DNA of 64,000 nt from Antitrichia curtipendula (GCA_951230915.1 OX579640.1:25254981-25318980); one strand, 5' to 3'. Positions 36,201 to 48,784 are shown, numbered from the stretch's first letter. The notes: generated by a model not told the origin, from the sequence alone. A program made the numbers and translations.

Positions 36201-38496
36201 TCAACACAACCAACTGAACCAAGGACTAGCTCTCTACAATGGACAATGGCTTATAACCTTTGGTAATAAATAAAACAAGTTTTTTAGTGAATCGTTGTTG
36301 CTATGCATTGTTCTTTGCATAGAATTTAGTCTTTCAAAAGTAATTGTGACAGGGTATAAGTATGCTAGACCATGTACTTTTTCAGGTCACAAAGGCGTTT
36401 TTCAGGACAACATGACTTTGTGCTTGTTATTACTGGAACTTAGAAGCTTTTTTTTCCAAATTTTTTTTGGTACTCTAGACATTATCCAAGTGAAGAGCTT
36501 GTGTGTACAATTTGCTTCTTGAAAAATCAAATTCAGTGGAAGAAATTTGTACTTTTTGGATTACTAGTAAAAAGTCAGTGTACTATTTTAGAGAAAAGTA
36601 CAAATTTCTTGGTCATGGAAAGTTCAAGTACTGATTTCTTTTTTGCATCTAAGATAAAGAGGGGCCGTGCCTTGGAATCTTCTCTAAACTGTGTGTTTAC
36701 AGCTCACACTTGGCAAAAATCTTAGAAATCAATTAGCTTTGGTTTGCAACGGATATCTACTTGAAAAATCCATCTTTTTGAAATTGGATTGAAGATTCTA
36801 GATGGTGGCAAGGAGTTCTACAATAGCGGCAAGTGGAATTAAGAAAAAACTTAGTTTTTCCATTACATTTTTTTGGACGCTCCATTATGTCCTTCTGACA
36901 ATAGTAATACTTTTAGTACGTTTTTTACTTTGGCTAGAGAAATATTGCTTTAAATTCGGAAGCTTAGCGGTGTTTTATGGTCTACCACAGCCCTGGCACA
37001 TTCTGTCAAATAAACCCGCGGAATATCTCACAGCTAATTACTCCCTGACGATCCAAAACCAACGGCGGAGATCAATTGCACAGATGTACATAAAGTACTA
37101 ATTAGTACTCTGAATTCAAAATAGTACAACAGGGTTTTGCCGAAATTGCATGGGTCTACTATACTTATACCCGACAGATTAAGACAATGCTCCAGCCTTT
37201 GTGCATCTTATTCTTTTGTTGTGTAGTTTTCTTTTAATTTTCTCTTATATCTTTCCAATTCCTAAGTATATTCATTTTTGACGTGGATTTTATATTTGTG
37301 ATTCTGTGAGTTAGATTTTATTGAAGAATGCCCTTTGATGAACAAGGCCCCTCCTACTTGAATTACTCAGTTTTACTTCAATTGGATAACAAATCATGCA
37401 CTTCAACTTCTACATCTTTGTCATGTCCATGCTCATCTTTGGTCCCTTTAAACAAAAACACGTCCACACGGCTAAGTTGCAATGGTACAGTGCCCCCAAA
37501 CTTTGATTGGCCTTCAATGTCAAATTTTTTTGCCAAGTTGCTTCATCTTCAACTACAATGCCCTCACTAATTGGTCAAAAAAATTCTATATGCCCTTTGT
37601 TGTCATATGTTGGCTCACTCTCTAAGTTGATGGACTTAGTTGAATGCCTTGTACTTTCATTGCAATTAGATTGAATATTCAACAATATGGTAAACAACAC
37701 AAATGTCTCCAAATCCAAACTCTAAGCTCTAGCAGCTCTAGAGTCTAAATTTCCAAGCCACAACAAGAGATCGTGCATCACACAACACAAACACCAATAT
37801 TTAACCCCTAAATGCACTAGGTGTTGACAATACTTTGAAGTTAAATAAAACCTAACCAAGTTGTTGTTTTTAGTATTTTATAATTTTGAAAATTTCTTTT
37901 TGAAATCTAAATTTAACATCAAAAATCTAATTTTGATCAAATATTATAATTTTTCAATCCATAAATGATCTTATTGTGTTTTCTTTTCCTATGTGATTTG
38001 TAACATGTCTAGTTTGAATTTCTCTAGTTACAATTTAAAAAAAATTGATACAACTTATCAAATCGTTGTTTTTTTGTTCAATTTAGATCATTTTCCTAGA
38101 AGTTCAAAAAAGGCCTTGGACATTTAGGAATTAATAGGATGAAGGAGGCGGCATAAATTCTTTGTAGTACATTCTTGCTCTTGCTCTTAGCTACTTTTTA
38201 AATTCTAGAATTACAATTAAACTACTCAACATTGAAGTGCATCATATATTGAAGTGTATTTTGCTCTTGTCATCACAACCACTTCTTAACCCCTAAAATT
38301 GTAATTGAACCAATAAATATTGAAGTGCTACAACATTGTATTAACATCACGATACCATAAATTCTCCTTCATAACTCATAAGGTATTGTATTTTGTTCTT
38401 CACAAATTGCATTAGCACTAGATTCAATAATGAGAAGCTCGAAAAGATACTACAACAATTTGTAAGGGGTGCAATAATACTTGTGGACATATAAGA
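33280..38496. other. AT-rich DNA between the CACTA and Mutator-like elements
   Basis: No gene, RNA gene or complete element recognised. Open frames are short and Phe/Leu/Lys-rich. Two isolated TTAACCCCTAAA strings near 37,802 and 38,286 resemble the ends of the TTAA miniature elements but have no obvious partner. Confidence 0.5.
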
Positions 38497-38506
38497 GTTA
38501 TTATAT
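38497..38506 (+). repeat. Left target-site duplication of the Mutator-like element
   Basis: GTTATTATAT, flush with the element start CAGGGTTGCTAGC. The identical ten bases lie flush against the other end at 53,850-53,859. Confidence 0.75.
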
Positions 38507-38858
38507 CAGGGTTGCTAGCAGGCGAGCTTGGAGCGGTGAGCCGGTGAGCTTGTGAGCTGTGAGTGGGAAAAAATTAATTTGAAAAATTAGTGTAAAGGAC
38601 CTATGACCGTGGATGACATACGTAGTGCAATGTGAAAAATATAAGGTTTTGTTTGGATGTTACGTGCCTATTTGTATTTATTGACATTTCTTTCTAGGCA
38701 ACAATAGTGAAATATGAGGGCTGTAAATAAAGTGAAGCAATTAAAAAAAATAGGAAATGAAAAATATCCGAGATGTAGCCATAAAACACACAAATCCAAT
38801 CATAATAGAAATGAAATAGACAATAGTGGGACCCAAGAGATTTATCAACCTCATGAAT

Positions 38859-41800
38859 TTAATTTGCTATGAACTCACGTGCAGATTCGGAACTCGTAGA
38901 TGATTCTGAGGACTCTCTACCCTCGGATGCAGATCCATCTATGTACTGCAAAACGTTTAGAGCATATGTGTCTTTACGGCGTTTTGCTTTGGAGCAACCA
39001 AACTCCGCGAAGGCACTTGCCATTTGCTCGGCATAGACCGGAAGGTCAAAAGGCTTCTCCGGACTAATGAGAAGACTTGGTTTTGGCAAAATAGCACCTG
39101 CTGCCATCAATCGTCGATCCCTGCAAAATGAACAAAATAATGTTAGGGTTTTGAAATGTGAGTCACCATATTATGGAAGATTTTAAAAAGTGCCAACTTA
39201 CTTACTAAATTTCCCCTTGCGAGCGAATTTACGAGGCACCACGGGCATATCATCCGGATCTTCTAAAACCACCTCCATCAACACCGGCATTGATGCTGCC
39301 ACCACAGTCCCTGTTGACTTCCTCATCGGCTTCAAGATCGCGTTATAAATGTCTCTATTCCCCTCCAAGGCCACAATGTGGCGACCGGTGCCACGACAAG
39401 CTGAAATGCATGCACCTACAGGCCAAAAAATTGAAATACCTTAGTTCCTTGATTAGATTTGAAGATTACAATTAAAATGTAACATAATTGAATTGAGCAT
39501 TCACCTGTAGATGCAGTGCAATCCAATATCAGATCTCCTTCGATGCTTGTCGCTTCAAGGAGGATTGTAAAAAACCTTGGATTTTTTTCGCGCCCGCCTC
39601 GCCATGGCTTTTCTCCATTCATCGCCATGTCATCCGGATGGGTATAGTTCATCAACATGTCATCACATGCTATGTCAACACCAGCCTTGATCATGGTGTT
39701 AGTGCGCTTGAAAGAGAATTTGGAATTCCCTTTGGCGCCAAGGTCCTTGACAAGGAGGGTGATTCCAAACTTTTGTGTCTGCAGGAGCCAAGCAAAATGG
39801 ATATTAGAATGCATTGAATGTTAGTAGAGCACAAAGTGAATTGCTCATGAAAGCCCCAAAAAATCTGAATGAAATTTATCGTCTTTGTTTTGCCTACAGT
39901 CGAGGTCAAGTGCATACGGTTCATTCCCATCCACTCCTTCTTCTTCACCATCTGGTATATCTCACACATTCCAGCAATGTCCTCCTTCGCTTTGATGCTA
40001 TACGAGTGAAACACTATGATGCATCCGTCATCTTGTAGATGCTCGGCGGCAAAGTTGCATGCTGATTGGAGGGCCTCAGCATCTTTGTCTGCATTCCATT
40101 CCGGCACTTCGTCTGCTGGAGAAGAGACCCCTGGCACGGGCAAGTTCTCTGGGCAATCAATAAAAATGACGTCCACCCCTGGCTTAGCGTTTGTCACCCC
40201 TTCGAACTTGCGAGCTTTTCCAGCTGACATAGACTGCAAACATGTCATGCATTAAAATTGAGAGAATGAATACAAACAATGATAATGTCACTCCAAAAAA
40301 ATAAATCATTTATTACTATGAAGAGAAAGATGGTCACCTTTTTCAAAAAGACAAGGACGTCTTTGTACGAAGTCGGCTTCTTCTCCTCCATGTCAACCAC
40401 AAGGTCTTCAATCGAGACGTTGAGGATTAAATCCTCGGTCTTCACCACATCATCCTCTGTGAAGACCATCGCTTGGGTCACGTGAGTAATGACATCTTCC
40501 GTGAGCTGCGATAGAGTGGCCTTCCGCTTCCCTCCGCTGACAATTTCCAAATCATAATCCACTATGAGAGATGGTGCTTCGTCCTTCTTCTTACCCTTGC
40601 CCTTGGCTTTATCATCCTTCTCTTTCTCCGCCTTCTTTGCTGCTCGCTTAGCCTCCCTCTTTTCCGAGGTTTCCAGTTTCACTTGCGCTCGTGCTTCTTT
40701 CTTTTTGTCATGAGCATCTCTCTTCCTAATGGCCTTTGTTCTTGCTTTATCATCCAGGCCGGCAAACTCGTCAATGTCCAAATCGACAGCACCTTTGCCA
40801 TCCAAAGATCTCCTCAATTCTACTTCTGAAGGAGGAGTGAAGGCCATTGAACAGTCCAATACCATCCTCCACTGCTGAGATGAGCTGTGGTGTAGGTGCG
40901 TAGCTGATGCGAACTGAACATACAAGCCGTTGAGGTGCGGTCAAGAAATGACGATATGAATGGAGGAAGGTCCAAGCGAGAAATGGCCCCTTTGGCTTCA
41001 AGCTCTAATTTGAAATAACTGCAACACAATTACAGTTCTCCATAAGAAAAATACTACGAGGACAATAAAAGACTAACTAAAATATTAGAAGGATAATCCA
41101 AGTAAGGTTGAACAAGGTTTATATCCTCACTTTGTCTCTCACAAATTATTTCACAAACACAAGTGTGTAGAACCATAGCAACAATTTTAAGTTCTTATTC
41201 GAAGTGATGAAAGACAAATTACATTAGTACTTGATAGCGAACTACATTTTTATAGAAATAAGTTCAATGTACTTACCAGAAGAGAACTCTACGAACTGTG
41301 GAGCCTGAACCTTCGTGAGCCACAAAAGACTCTCCCTTCTTGAAATAGTTTTGTCCCTTGAAGTACGTCATGAAGCCATGATCCCATATTTTCTGCCTCC
41401 ATCCTTCAATGTACTCTGGCAAATATTGTGGCTGCTGCGGTACATTGTAATTGATGTTGATGTTGTCTTGCCTCACCACTGAATCGAAGTACTCCACAGC
41501 TGCATCTTCGATCTAAAAAAAATGACAGACTATGAAATTCCATAATTTCGGATATGACAAAGTTTTTTCCAAAGTCATGAATCAAACATTCAATACGAAC
41601 CATCAACAAATTCAATTACATGAACATAAGTAATATTGCTCACTTACGCCTGCATACCAAACGCATTTGGCAAGAAAAGTAGAAAGGTAGTTTTCGGAAA
41701 CAGGCTTCTGTGGGAACTTCTTCGCTTCACGAGATGGAGCAAAGGAGTTCCACCACTTCAGAATCTTGATCTTCTGTGCGGCTGTCATGTTGCATGTGGC

Positions 41801-42787
41801 TACCATCTGCAACTTCTCCAAGGTCATTTCGGGAACCTCATTCATGCTCCAATGCCTCTCCACCTACACCAATAGAAGATCAATTTCCAACTAAACATAA
41901 CATGTGAAAAATGTAAATCACTCAATTTTGAGAAACTTTACTCACTTGTTCTAGAAATCCAGGCCCATTTGCAGGATTCGCCACCGCCAACAATTTGCCC
42001 ATCTTCACACTCAAATGTTTAGTTCTCTCTTTTGCTCCAGCCTTCATGGCAAGTGCCAAATCTTCTGCCTTCCTCTCACTTTCAAGCGTGACCTCGGTAT
42101 ACTTCCGCATAGCAGCATCTGCGGCTTGAGAAATGTCTTGCTACAGAAGCACCCCAATTTTAGGTAATCACCTCATAAGATTCAAAAGCATGAGAAGACA
42201 AGGAATGTGAACTCTCATGTGAAACAAAATATCTTACCCGAAAAAGAAATGATGTGAAGACCTGCACTGGTATGGAGTACCATTTCTTGGAAATAGTGTT
42301 TTCAAGACATCTCTTCCTCTCTGACAGCCTAAGCAGACCAACAAATCTCTGAATTGGCAGAAGTCCATACTTCTGAACTTGATACAGAGTGTGTACCAAG
42401 TTAGTCTTGACATGGGAGTCTTCAACCGATCTGAAATGAAACCAGTATTCAAATAAATAATTTTTGCCTTAATCTTCTAATTAGGGTTGTCTATCCGGAC
42501 GTGACGTGAGGTTTTCACGTCCGGATGTCCGTCGGCGTCAGTCCGGACGCGTCCTGATGTGTCAGAATAACGTCAGGATCAAAAAAAAAAAATTTTTTTT
42601 TTTTTTTTTCAAGGACGGCCTGTCCGTCGACCTGGACGAACCGTCTGTCCACAGGGACGGACCAGCCGTCCACAAAAAAAAAAAAAGATTTTTTTTTTTT
42701 TTTTTCAAGGACGGCTTGTCCGTCGACCTGGACGGCCGGCTGTCCACAGGGACAGACCAGCCGTCCACCAGACGGACAGACTGTCCA

Positions 42788-42843
<56 letters not shown>

Positions 42844-43680
42844 CTGGATCCTGACGGACGCTGGGGTTGAATCCTGACGTCCGTCCGGACATCCTGACGG
42901 ACTGACAGGACGTGACGGGGACAACCCTGCTTCTAATGATATATAATAAATCAAAATTAAAAATAAAACCAAAAATACAAAGATAACTCACTTGTTGATG
43001 TCATGCATCACTTGCATGACAACTTCAATCCGACCTTTGGTGTCCAACACTATACAATTGACGGCACAATGCCATGTTGGATCCAGTGCGTAGCACCTGC
43101 CAATCAGGTTCATCCAAGCAATCCGATGGTGGTTTCCATCGCATATGTAGAACTTCAAGTTCTTCATGAACTTGAGCTCGGGTCTGGACTCCACATACTT
43201 AGTGAAGACTTCATTTTTTTCTTTCCAGAGTACATCCCACTTGCTCATCTCAGCCTCCGTAAATTCTGAGCTTTCTCCTTGCTCATTTGACGTTGAAACG
43301 TAGAACACCGCTGCTCCATCACGATATCCTCCAGCAAATTCTTGCTCTAACTTTTTGATGTCGCAAGAGAGTGTAGGCCGGACCATGGGCATGGCTACAA
43401 GCCTACACAATGGAATGTGTAGGCGAAAGAGTTCTTCAGGCTTCATCCGCAAGCCATGAAGCGTTTCTACCGAATCTCCTTTGTGAATACGCCGCAGTTC
43501 GTCTTCCAGCAAGCCCTTTTCTTCCTCGTCTTCAACACTATCCTCCTGCATGAACTCGCCTTCTTCTCCTTCGTCCCCCTCTTCAATCTCTGGCTGCATA
43601 GTATCATCCGTTCCAGGAGTCTCTCGAAGAGTTTCTTCTTGTGTTTCTTTGATCGGCGATATGTCCATCTGCATATACAA
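38859..43680 (-). pseudogene. ParB-like / DNA methyltransferase-like protein, right copy
   Basis: Ten exons inferred: 43,680 to about 42,991; 42,430-42,238; 42,140-41,946; 41,863-41,648; 41,512-41,277; 41,018-40,338; 40,233 to about 39,898; 39,778-39,505; 39,415 to about 39,206; 39,120-38,859. Most have clear GT-AG ends. The N-terminus is acidic. Then come LHIPLCRLVAMPMVRPTL and YICDGNHHRIAW, the ParB-like motif. A Lys/Glu/Ala-rich helical linker lies near 40,580-40,740. The methylase-like part follows: VDVIFIDCPENL (motif IV position, DPPY replaced by DCPE), DDGCIIVFHS, and LILDCTASTG with GRHIVALEGN (SAM-binding motif I). It ends in a Ser-rich tail. Exon 6 seems to need a frame change near 40,880: GGWYW is in one frame and LDCSMAFTPPSEVELRRS, the match to the left copy, in another. 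So it is probably inactive, though less damaged than the left copy. Confidence 0.62.
42474..42937. mobile_element. hAT-type miniature element with long A/T tracts
   Basis: The element proper is 42,482-42,929. Its ends are TAGGGTTGTC and GACAACCCTG, inverted with one difference and matching the hAT pattern. CTTCTAAT at 42,474-42,481 and 42,930-42,937 is a perfect 8-bp target duplication, the hAT length. Inside, a module of about 110 bp (GACGGCCTGTCCGTCGACCT, then GGACCAGCCGTCCAC) is present twice in tandem, separated by A and T homopolymers, and one A run reaches about 53 bases (42,789-42,841). It sits in the first intron of the right ParB/methyltransferase-like gene, so it inserted after that element formed. 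Confidence 0.88.
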
Positions 43681-43902
43681 ATTTATGTATGATAAATTTA
43701 AAACTCATGATCATAAACATGTGAGACGAATGATGTAAAGCATTCACTTGAGTCGAAATTCACAGTGCTATGCTTATGCCAAAAAAATACAAATCTTTAA
43801 TGATAGATAGGTAGATAACTGCATACATGATTGAAAAAATGATTGCCTTCATGGGGCATTCTAATAACATGCTGCTCAAGAAGATCACTACCAAGACATA
43901 TC

Positions 43903-45027
43903 CTATCCTATCACGTCCACTTCATTGTCCTCATCTGAATCTGAGCTAAGGATGATGACCTCGTCAGAATAAACCCTACCATTAAGCGGGCACTCACACA
44001 TAGACTCACATCCACCCTCAAACTGAGGACTACACGGAGAGTTAGAGAGCTCAATAGCAGAGGAAAATTCTGTATTAGAGCTCTCTGGTGACAACCACCA
44101 AGGGACAGGCTCACGTGTCTGACTAACACGGTCGCCCTCAAAAGCATCTGCCGCTCGCTCAGCGGCATCCATGATGTCTGCAAAACTCACCAATGTGTCC
44201 TCTTCATCACTTGAGTCGCTTGAGAGGTCCACGCCTGGTTGAGGCCACTTCTTGGTCTTTGAAGGCGCACCTATCTGAAGGGCTGGGAAACCCTTTATCT
44301 CAGGTGATTTTGGGGTCCCCAAAGTAGCTTTTGCATGCTTGCCTTTGCGTCCCTCCACCTACACAAGAACAAAGTAAGAATTAAATAAATTGATCATCTG
44401 GGTCTAGGCATCATATGTCTCAATGTGAACGCCTATGACAATGCAAAATTGAATTCAAAATTTCAATAGGGATATGGTAAAGAATCTAGTTTGTGGGGTA
44501 GCTCAAGAAGTGCCAAGAAGGACCGTCGGATAAAACGGACCCATTGAAAGTATAATTAGGTACCCCTCAAATAATATTTTTGGATTGTCGCCCATCAAAT
44601 GACAAAAATAATAGGAATTGAAGGAACATCAATTAGGGTATCGGATATCAGGTGTTCCCCTTGGAAACTCTCCCTCAGGGGTACCTCGAGGATTCTTTCT
44701 TATAGGGTATCAATTTACGGGGTACTTCGAGGTACCCAGGAAATACCCGTCGGATCCAAAGGACCTTTCTTGGGTATCTGGAGCTATCCCAGAAACGGGT
44801 CCTTGTGAGTGACCAATTTCGAATTCTCTAGAACGTGAATGAAGAATATACGAAACCATCTGCTTATGGAAAAAGTGAGTAATCCCACCGTTAAATTATG
44901 TAACAATATTTTATCTAAATTTGAAAATATCACAACATATCATCGCCTAAGACTTTGCTGATTTCGTGAGTAACCTGTTCACCTTCTCTCTGAGATTCCA
45001 TGGCAGTTCGCAGAGATGCATCATTTG
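43903..45027 (-). CDS. Hypothetical acidic protein with SUMO-interaction-like motif
   Basis: The last exon (about 44,358-43,903) follows an acceptor-like ttgtgtag and ends at a stop. It encodes a basic start (GRKGKHAK), an acidic run (LSSDSSDEED) and a C-terminal EVIILSSDSDEDNEVD. VIIL followed by Ser/Asp/Glu is the classical form of a SUMO-interaction motif. A likely preceding exon at about 45,027-44,974 reads ANDASLRTAMESQREGEQ between tgcag and gttact. A possible first exon lies at about 47,967-47,767. I do not recognise the family. It lies inside the Mutator-like element, upstream of the ParB-like gene and on the same strand, so it is probably an element gene. Confidence 0.4.
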
Positions 45028-45235
45028 CCTGCATTGTATAGAATTTGGAATCAGATATGTAAACACCTAAACCAGAAACTTTGCAAATATATCAAATATA
45101 TTTGGTCTCACTATCTTGAAAATCATGGCTTCACCGTGCCCTCTCGGAGCTGGACATGAAAATTCGTCCTCTGTCTGTCCTATAATCGATCAAGTGCTAA
45201 ATGTTTTTTAAAGAACCGCTGAAGTTGCCAGTTCC

Positions 45236-45309
45236 ATGGGTACCTCATGCCACCAGCTAAGACTGCGTCGGATCCGACGCCCATTCGGTGGCTTCTTGCT
45301 TAAACCCCA
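45236..45309. repeat. Hairpin miniature element centred on a GGATCC palindrome, copy 1
   Basis: A perfect 16-bp palindrome GCGTCGGATCCGACGC (45,265-45,280) sits between imperfect inverted arms (GCCACC...GGTGGC, and TGGG...CCCA further out). The same centre recurs in copy 2 and, with one change, in copy 3. Confidence 0.6.
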
Positions 45310-45694
45310 GAAATCGAGATCCACGAGAACTGTTTCCAAGAATCCGACAGCAAGTACTGACCATTTGAGACTCCTTGATCCTCGTCAAGTACCGGAGAAG
45401 TGAATAAAGCTACACCAGAATCTCGATCATCACCGAAAACTATATTTCAATCTGTAAAATGAAATATGCTTGGGACTAGGATCGACAGGTTGCAGAAGCG
45501 AGCAGAACTAACTAGGGACATGATTCAAAAACCGAATGGAAGTCAGAGGCGATTCAACTTATGAAGAAAATAAAACCTATACTCATTTGAGCTCGAACCT
45601 CGGAGGAATCTTCTTTGTCAAAGACATATTGAGACGCCAGTTGCGGTCGGAAACGAAACAGATCATCACCAAATTTATTTGTAGTTCCAGTTGG

Positions 45695-45767
45695 TGGGGT
45701 AGTAGCAGCCACTTGAAATAGTAGCGTCGGATCCGACGCCTGTCACTCGGCTACCTGCTACTACCCC
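45695..45767. repeat. Hairpin miniature element centred on a GGATCC palindrome, copy 2
   Basis: Arms TGGGGTAGTAGCAG (45,695-45,708) and CTGCTACTACCCCA (45,754-45,767) are perfect inverted repeats of 14 bp. Between them is the palindrome GCGTCGGATCCGACGC (45,723-45,738). At 73 bp it is too small to code. Confidence 0.8.
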
Positions 45768-48700
45768 AGAAAAGGGGACCGTTGACATCCCAACTTGACA
45801 TTTTGAATGACACGTTCGGTATGAATTTGAAGAAAGCACCCCCTAGACAACGACAACAGCGTTGCAATCACGTTCAAATGCCACGCACGAACCCGAGAAA
45901 CGTCAACCCCAGCGTCGCACCATTCGCGCGCCATGAAAGACCCCAGCTTCTCACCTGACGCGCGACACTCACCGGCCAGGAGCCTCGTTGCGGACGCGCC
46001 ACGCGTGATGCGGCAGACCAGGCGGGGAGCGGAGCGCGCAACACGAACATGGCACTCATAACCACAAGCTTGACAGATGCGTGAAACTCCCAATGTGTGC
46101 AACCTCGTTCTCATGAAATTCTAGCTTCAAGCGACCAGAAAGCCAGGGTCCTTGCAGCCCGAGGCACCCGACGAGCAATTACGTTCTCAAGTCAATCATC
46201 ACTCGCAAAATTTTGTACCATTGAATCGAATCCTACGTTTGTCACTCTTGATATGTAAATACGTCTGAGACAGACTCACACGGTAGGTCCAAGTGCAGGT
46301 GACACAACCCTCGCGGTCATGCTCACGGTCATGCACGAAACGAGATCAAAATGAAGCACATACCTTCGTTGCGTCAACTGGCTCCGAGTGGCTCCCAACT
46401 TCGTTTCCAAAGTTGCCCTGCCAGGATCGGCTCCGCATACTCCTCCTCATCGCTCCTTGTTCCTGCGCAGTCCCTCAGAGATTCAATCGATATGCAAGAA
46501 TGGATGGATATGGGACTGATGGTGGCCGATTTAGTATCGAAGTTCAGTGCTTCCTAAACCACACGCAGTTCGAGTCACAGGCTGTGATCGATGGAGCTTT
46601 TGGCTCGGCTGACTTGCCTCCGTGACAGCGGAATCTTTGGGCGGCAAATTGAATGCAGACCCAATTGCATGGATACTTTTCCCACGAATCCTCAATTCCT
46701 CATCCATGCAAATATTATCTAAGGAACGCAATCATGTTCAAAAGAGATTCTTCTTTCTATTCTTGAATCGGAGTTACCTTCTGTAATTTACACCACCTGT
46801 GCTTAAGAGTCCAGTTGCGGTTTAGTGGCCTCACTTACTTGCGTGATTTGTAGTTCATGAATGGTCGTTCCCTTACTGCCTAAACGTATCAACTTTAGCT
46901 GCCCGAATGTCTCGGTGAACTTGCCAGATGCGTGACGTGGCGCGCACGCTCTCATAGCTTCTCAGCAACAAAGAAGTCGACTTAAATCTAGAACTACTTA
47001 TATGTTGTTCTTTGTGGATAGTGAGATGTATTCTGTTGTGGTCCAAGAATTTGGAATACTAATTTCCAAATTTGAAGCCACCAAAGTGAAGGTACAATAT
47101 GTATGAAGAGTAATATTGAAGCCTAGACTGATTGAATGCTAGTTTCGGGAAAAAAAAAATGACAATGAAGTCAAAGATATCCATCTTTTCAAAAATCCTG
47201 CAAAGCAACTAATTTGTTTATCATTTTGCATCTACCAGAGACCATCCACTCATTAATTTATAGTGCTCAGTACGAAGTGTCAATCTATAAATCAGTCTCT
47301 ACCATTTCACCAAAAAGAAAGGATAATCATTAATTTATTCTAAATACGGTTCATTTTTTGATTTGGGGAGTCATGGTTAAAGCACAGCTTGTAATGTGAT
47401 GCATGCACTTGTCCTCAAGCACAACAACGTTCACTGTAGAGACATTGAAAACATTATTGATCCCTTGTCATTAGACTCTACTCAGATCACAACATCAATA
47501 CTTGAACATAGCTTCACTTTCTTCTTAGAATTTCATTTGAGTACTCACAACTACTGCAGTTCCAAGTTGGCAAACTATAAAGGGCCCTATATATTTGTAT
47601 CCTAAAACATATGCAATTTGGTGTCCTTTTTGTGCTTGTATGTATATTAGCAATACATGATTAAACTAATGTCTGGCCTCAAGGAATATCGCATTCAAAC
47701 ATATGGCGCTTGCGTAATGAGCACTGGATAAAAACAACAAGCTCTTGAGAATAGAGAGAATAGATATTATCGTACATTAGTGCTGACGTGATGAGTTGAA
47801 ACTTCGTCATACGTGAAATTTTGCTGAGAGTCTTCCCCTTCTCCGCCAACCTCCTCGCCTACAACACCCATTGCGTCCCCACTTTCTCCCACCTCGAAGT
47901 GAAGAGTCTTCCGAAACTTGCCAGCTCCAGAATTTCCGGACTTTGACATAGCTCTCTTGGATCGATTCATTCTAGCTCTACTCAATGCTCAGAAGAAGAA
48001 AAATAGAATGAAGATCGCCTCTTCCTCTTTCTACCCTGCAATGGCAAGCTAAACAAATCTCCCCGGTCTTCTATGAGCATGTGCTAAGAGAAAGGATAAT
48101 GAGAACTTCCTCAAAGAGCAAGCACTAACACACCAAAAAGATGATGTACAAATGAATCCCTCCTCCTAAAATAGACTATAAGTACTCTTTGAAAATGGAC
48201 GTTGGCCTCCATAACTTCACACAAGTTGTGCTATAGCATAGGTCTGCCATTTTGGCTTGTTATTGTTGCAAAGCGTGCCGCGTCACAGCGCTTGATGGTG
48301 CCGTCAACATCTATGACAGTTAAGAAGAGCAACATCAATTCTGATAGTACTTTTTTGGTAAATGTGAAATTCTGCACATGCCATGGTACAAGCGTGGATT
48401 GTGTGTCATATAATCAGAAGAGGATAAATATCTCAAAAAGAAATTTAGGACATATCTTAAATCAAATCTATCTGCAGTGATTCCTTCACTTCATACCTAA
48501 ATGCACTACAATGATGATGAGACCGTATTGTAGCAGTTGTCCCTTCCCAAAATATTTAGTAAATGCTGGCGCTTATGAACTTGAAGAACATCAAAAGGAT
48601 GGCATCTACCGTCATTAATGATGAAAGTAAAAATTATAACCAAATTTACCTTTGGCGCCTTTGTCCATAATGGGGAATGGCATGGATCACTATAAAACAT

Positions 48701-48784
48701 GGAGACAACCAAGTAACCTGTGTATCCTTCATATACAGTGTGACACTTTTGGATTTCAGCATCTACTTGTCTATTGATAGAAAC

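Larger units (their letters stand above)
45028..48784. other. Central part of the Mutator-like element, mostly non-coding
   Basis: Contains two hairpin elements (listed separately). At about 45,800-46,620 is a GC-richer, CpG-containing block that may be the promoter area between the minus- and plus-strand genes; open frames there show no family motif. On the minus strand, about 47,967-47,767 reads MNRSKRAMSKSGNSGAGKFR followed by acidic sequence and could be a first exon of the minus-strand gene ending at 43,903. Otherwise nothing recognised. Confidence 0.4.

Noticed and set aside
33280..38496. Possible LTR retrotransposon in the AT-rich stretch
   Set aside because: No reverse transcriptase, integrase or Gag motifs and no long direct repeats were seen.
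42506..42991. Overlapping open frames on both strands with long Lys or Phe runs
   Set aside because: They are translations of the A/T homopolymers inside the hAT-type miniature element and have no gene-like composition.
44510..44806. Possible small inverted-repeat element with AAGGACC / GGGTCCTT ends
   Set aside because: The arms are only about 8-10 bp and imperfect, and no target duplication is evident.
45761..46625. Open frames in the GC-richer block within the Mutator-like element
   Set aside because: They overlap on both strands, lack recognisable motifs or splice context, and are explained by low stop-codon density in GC-rich DNA.
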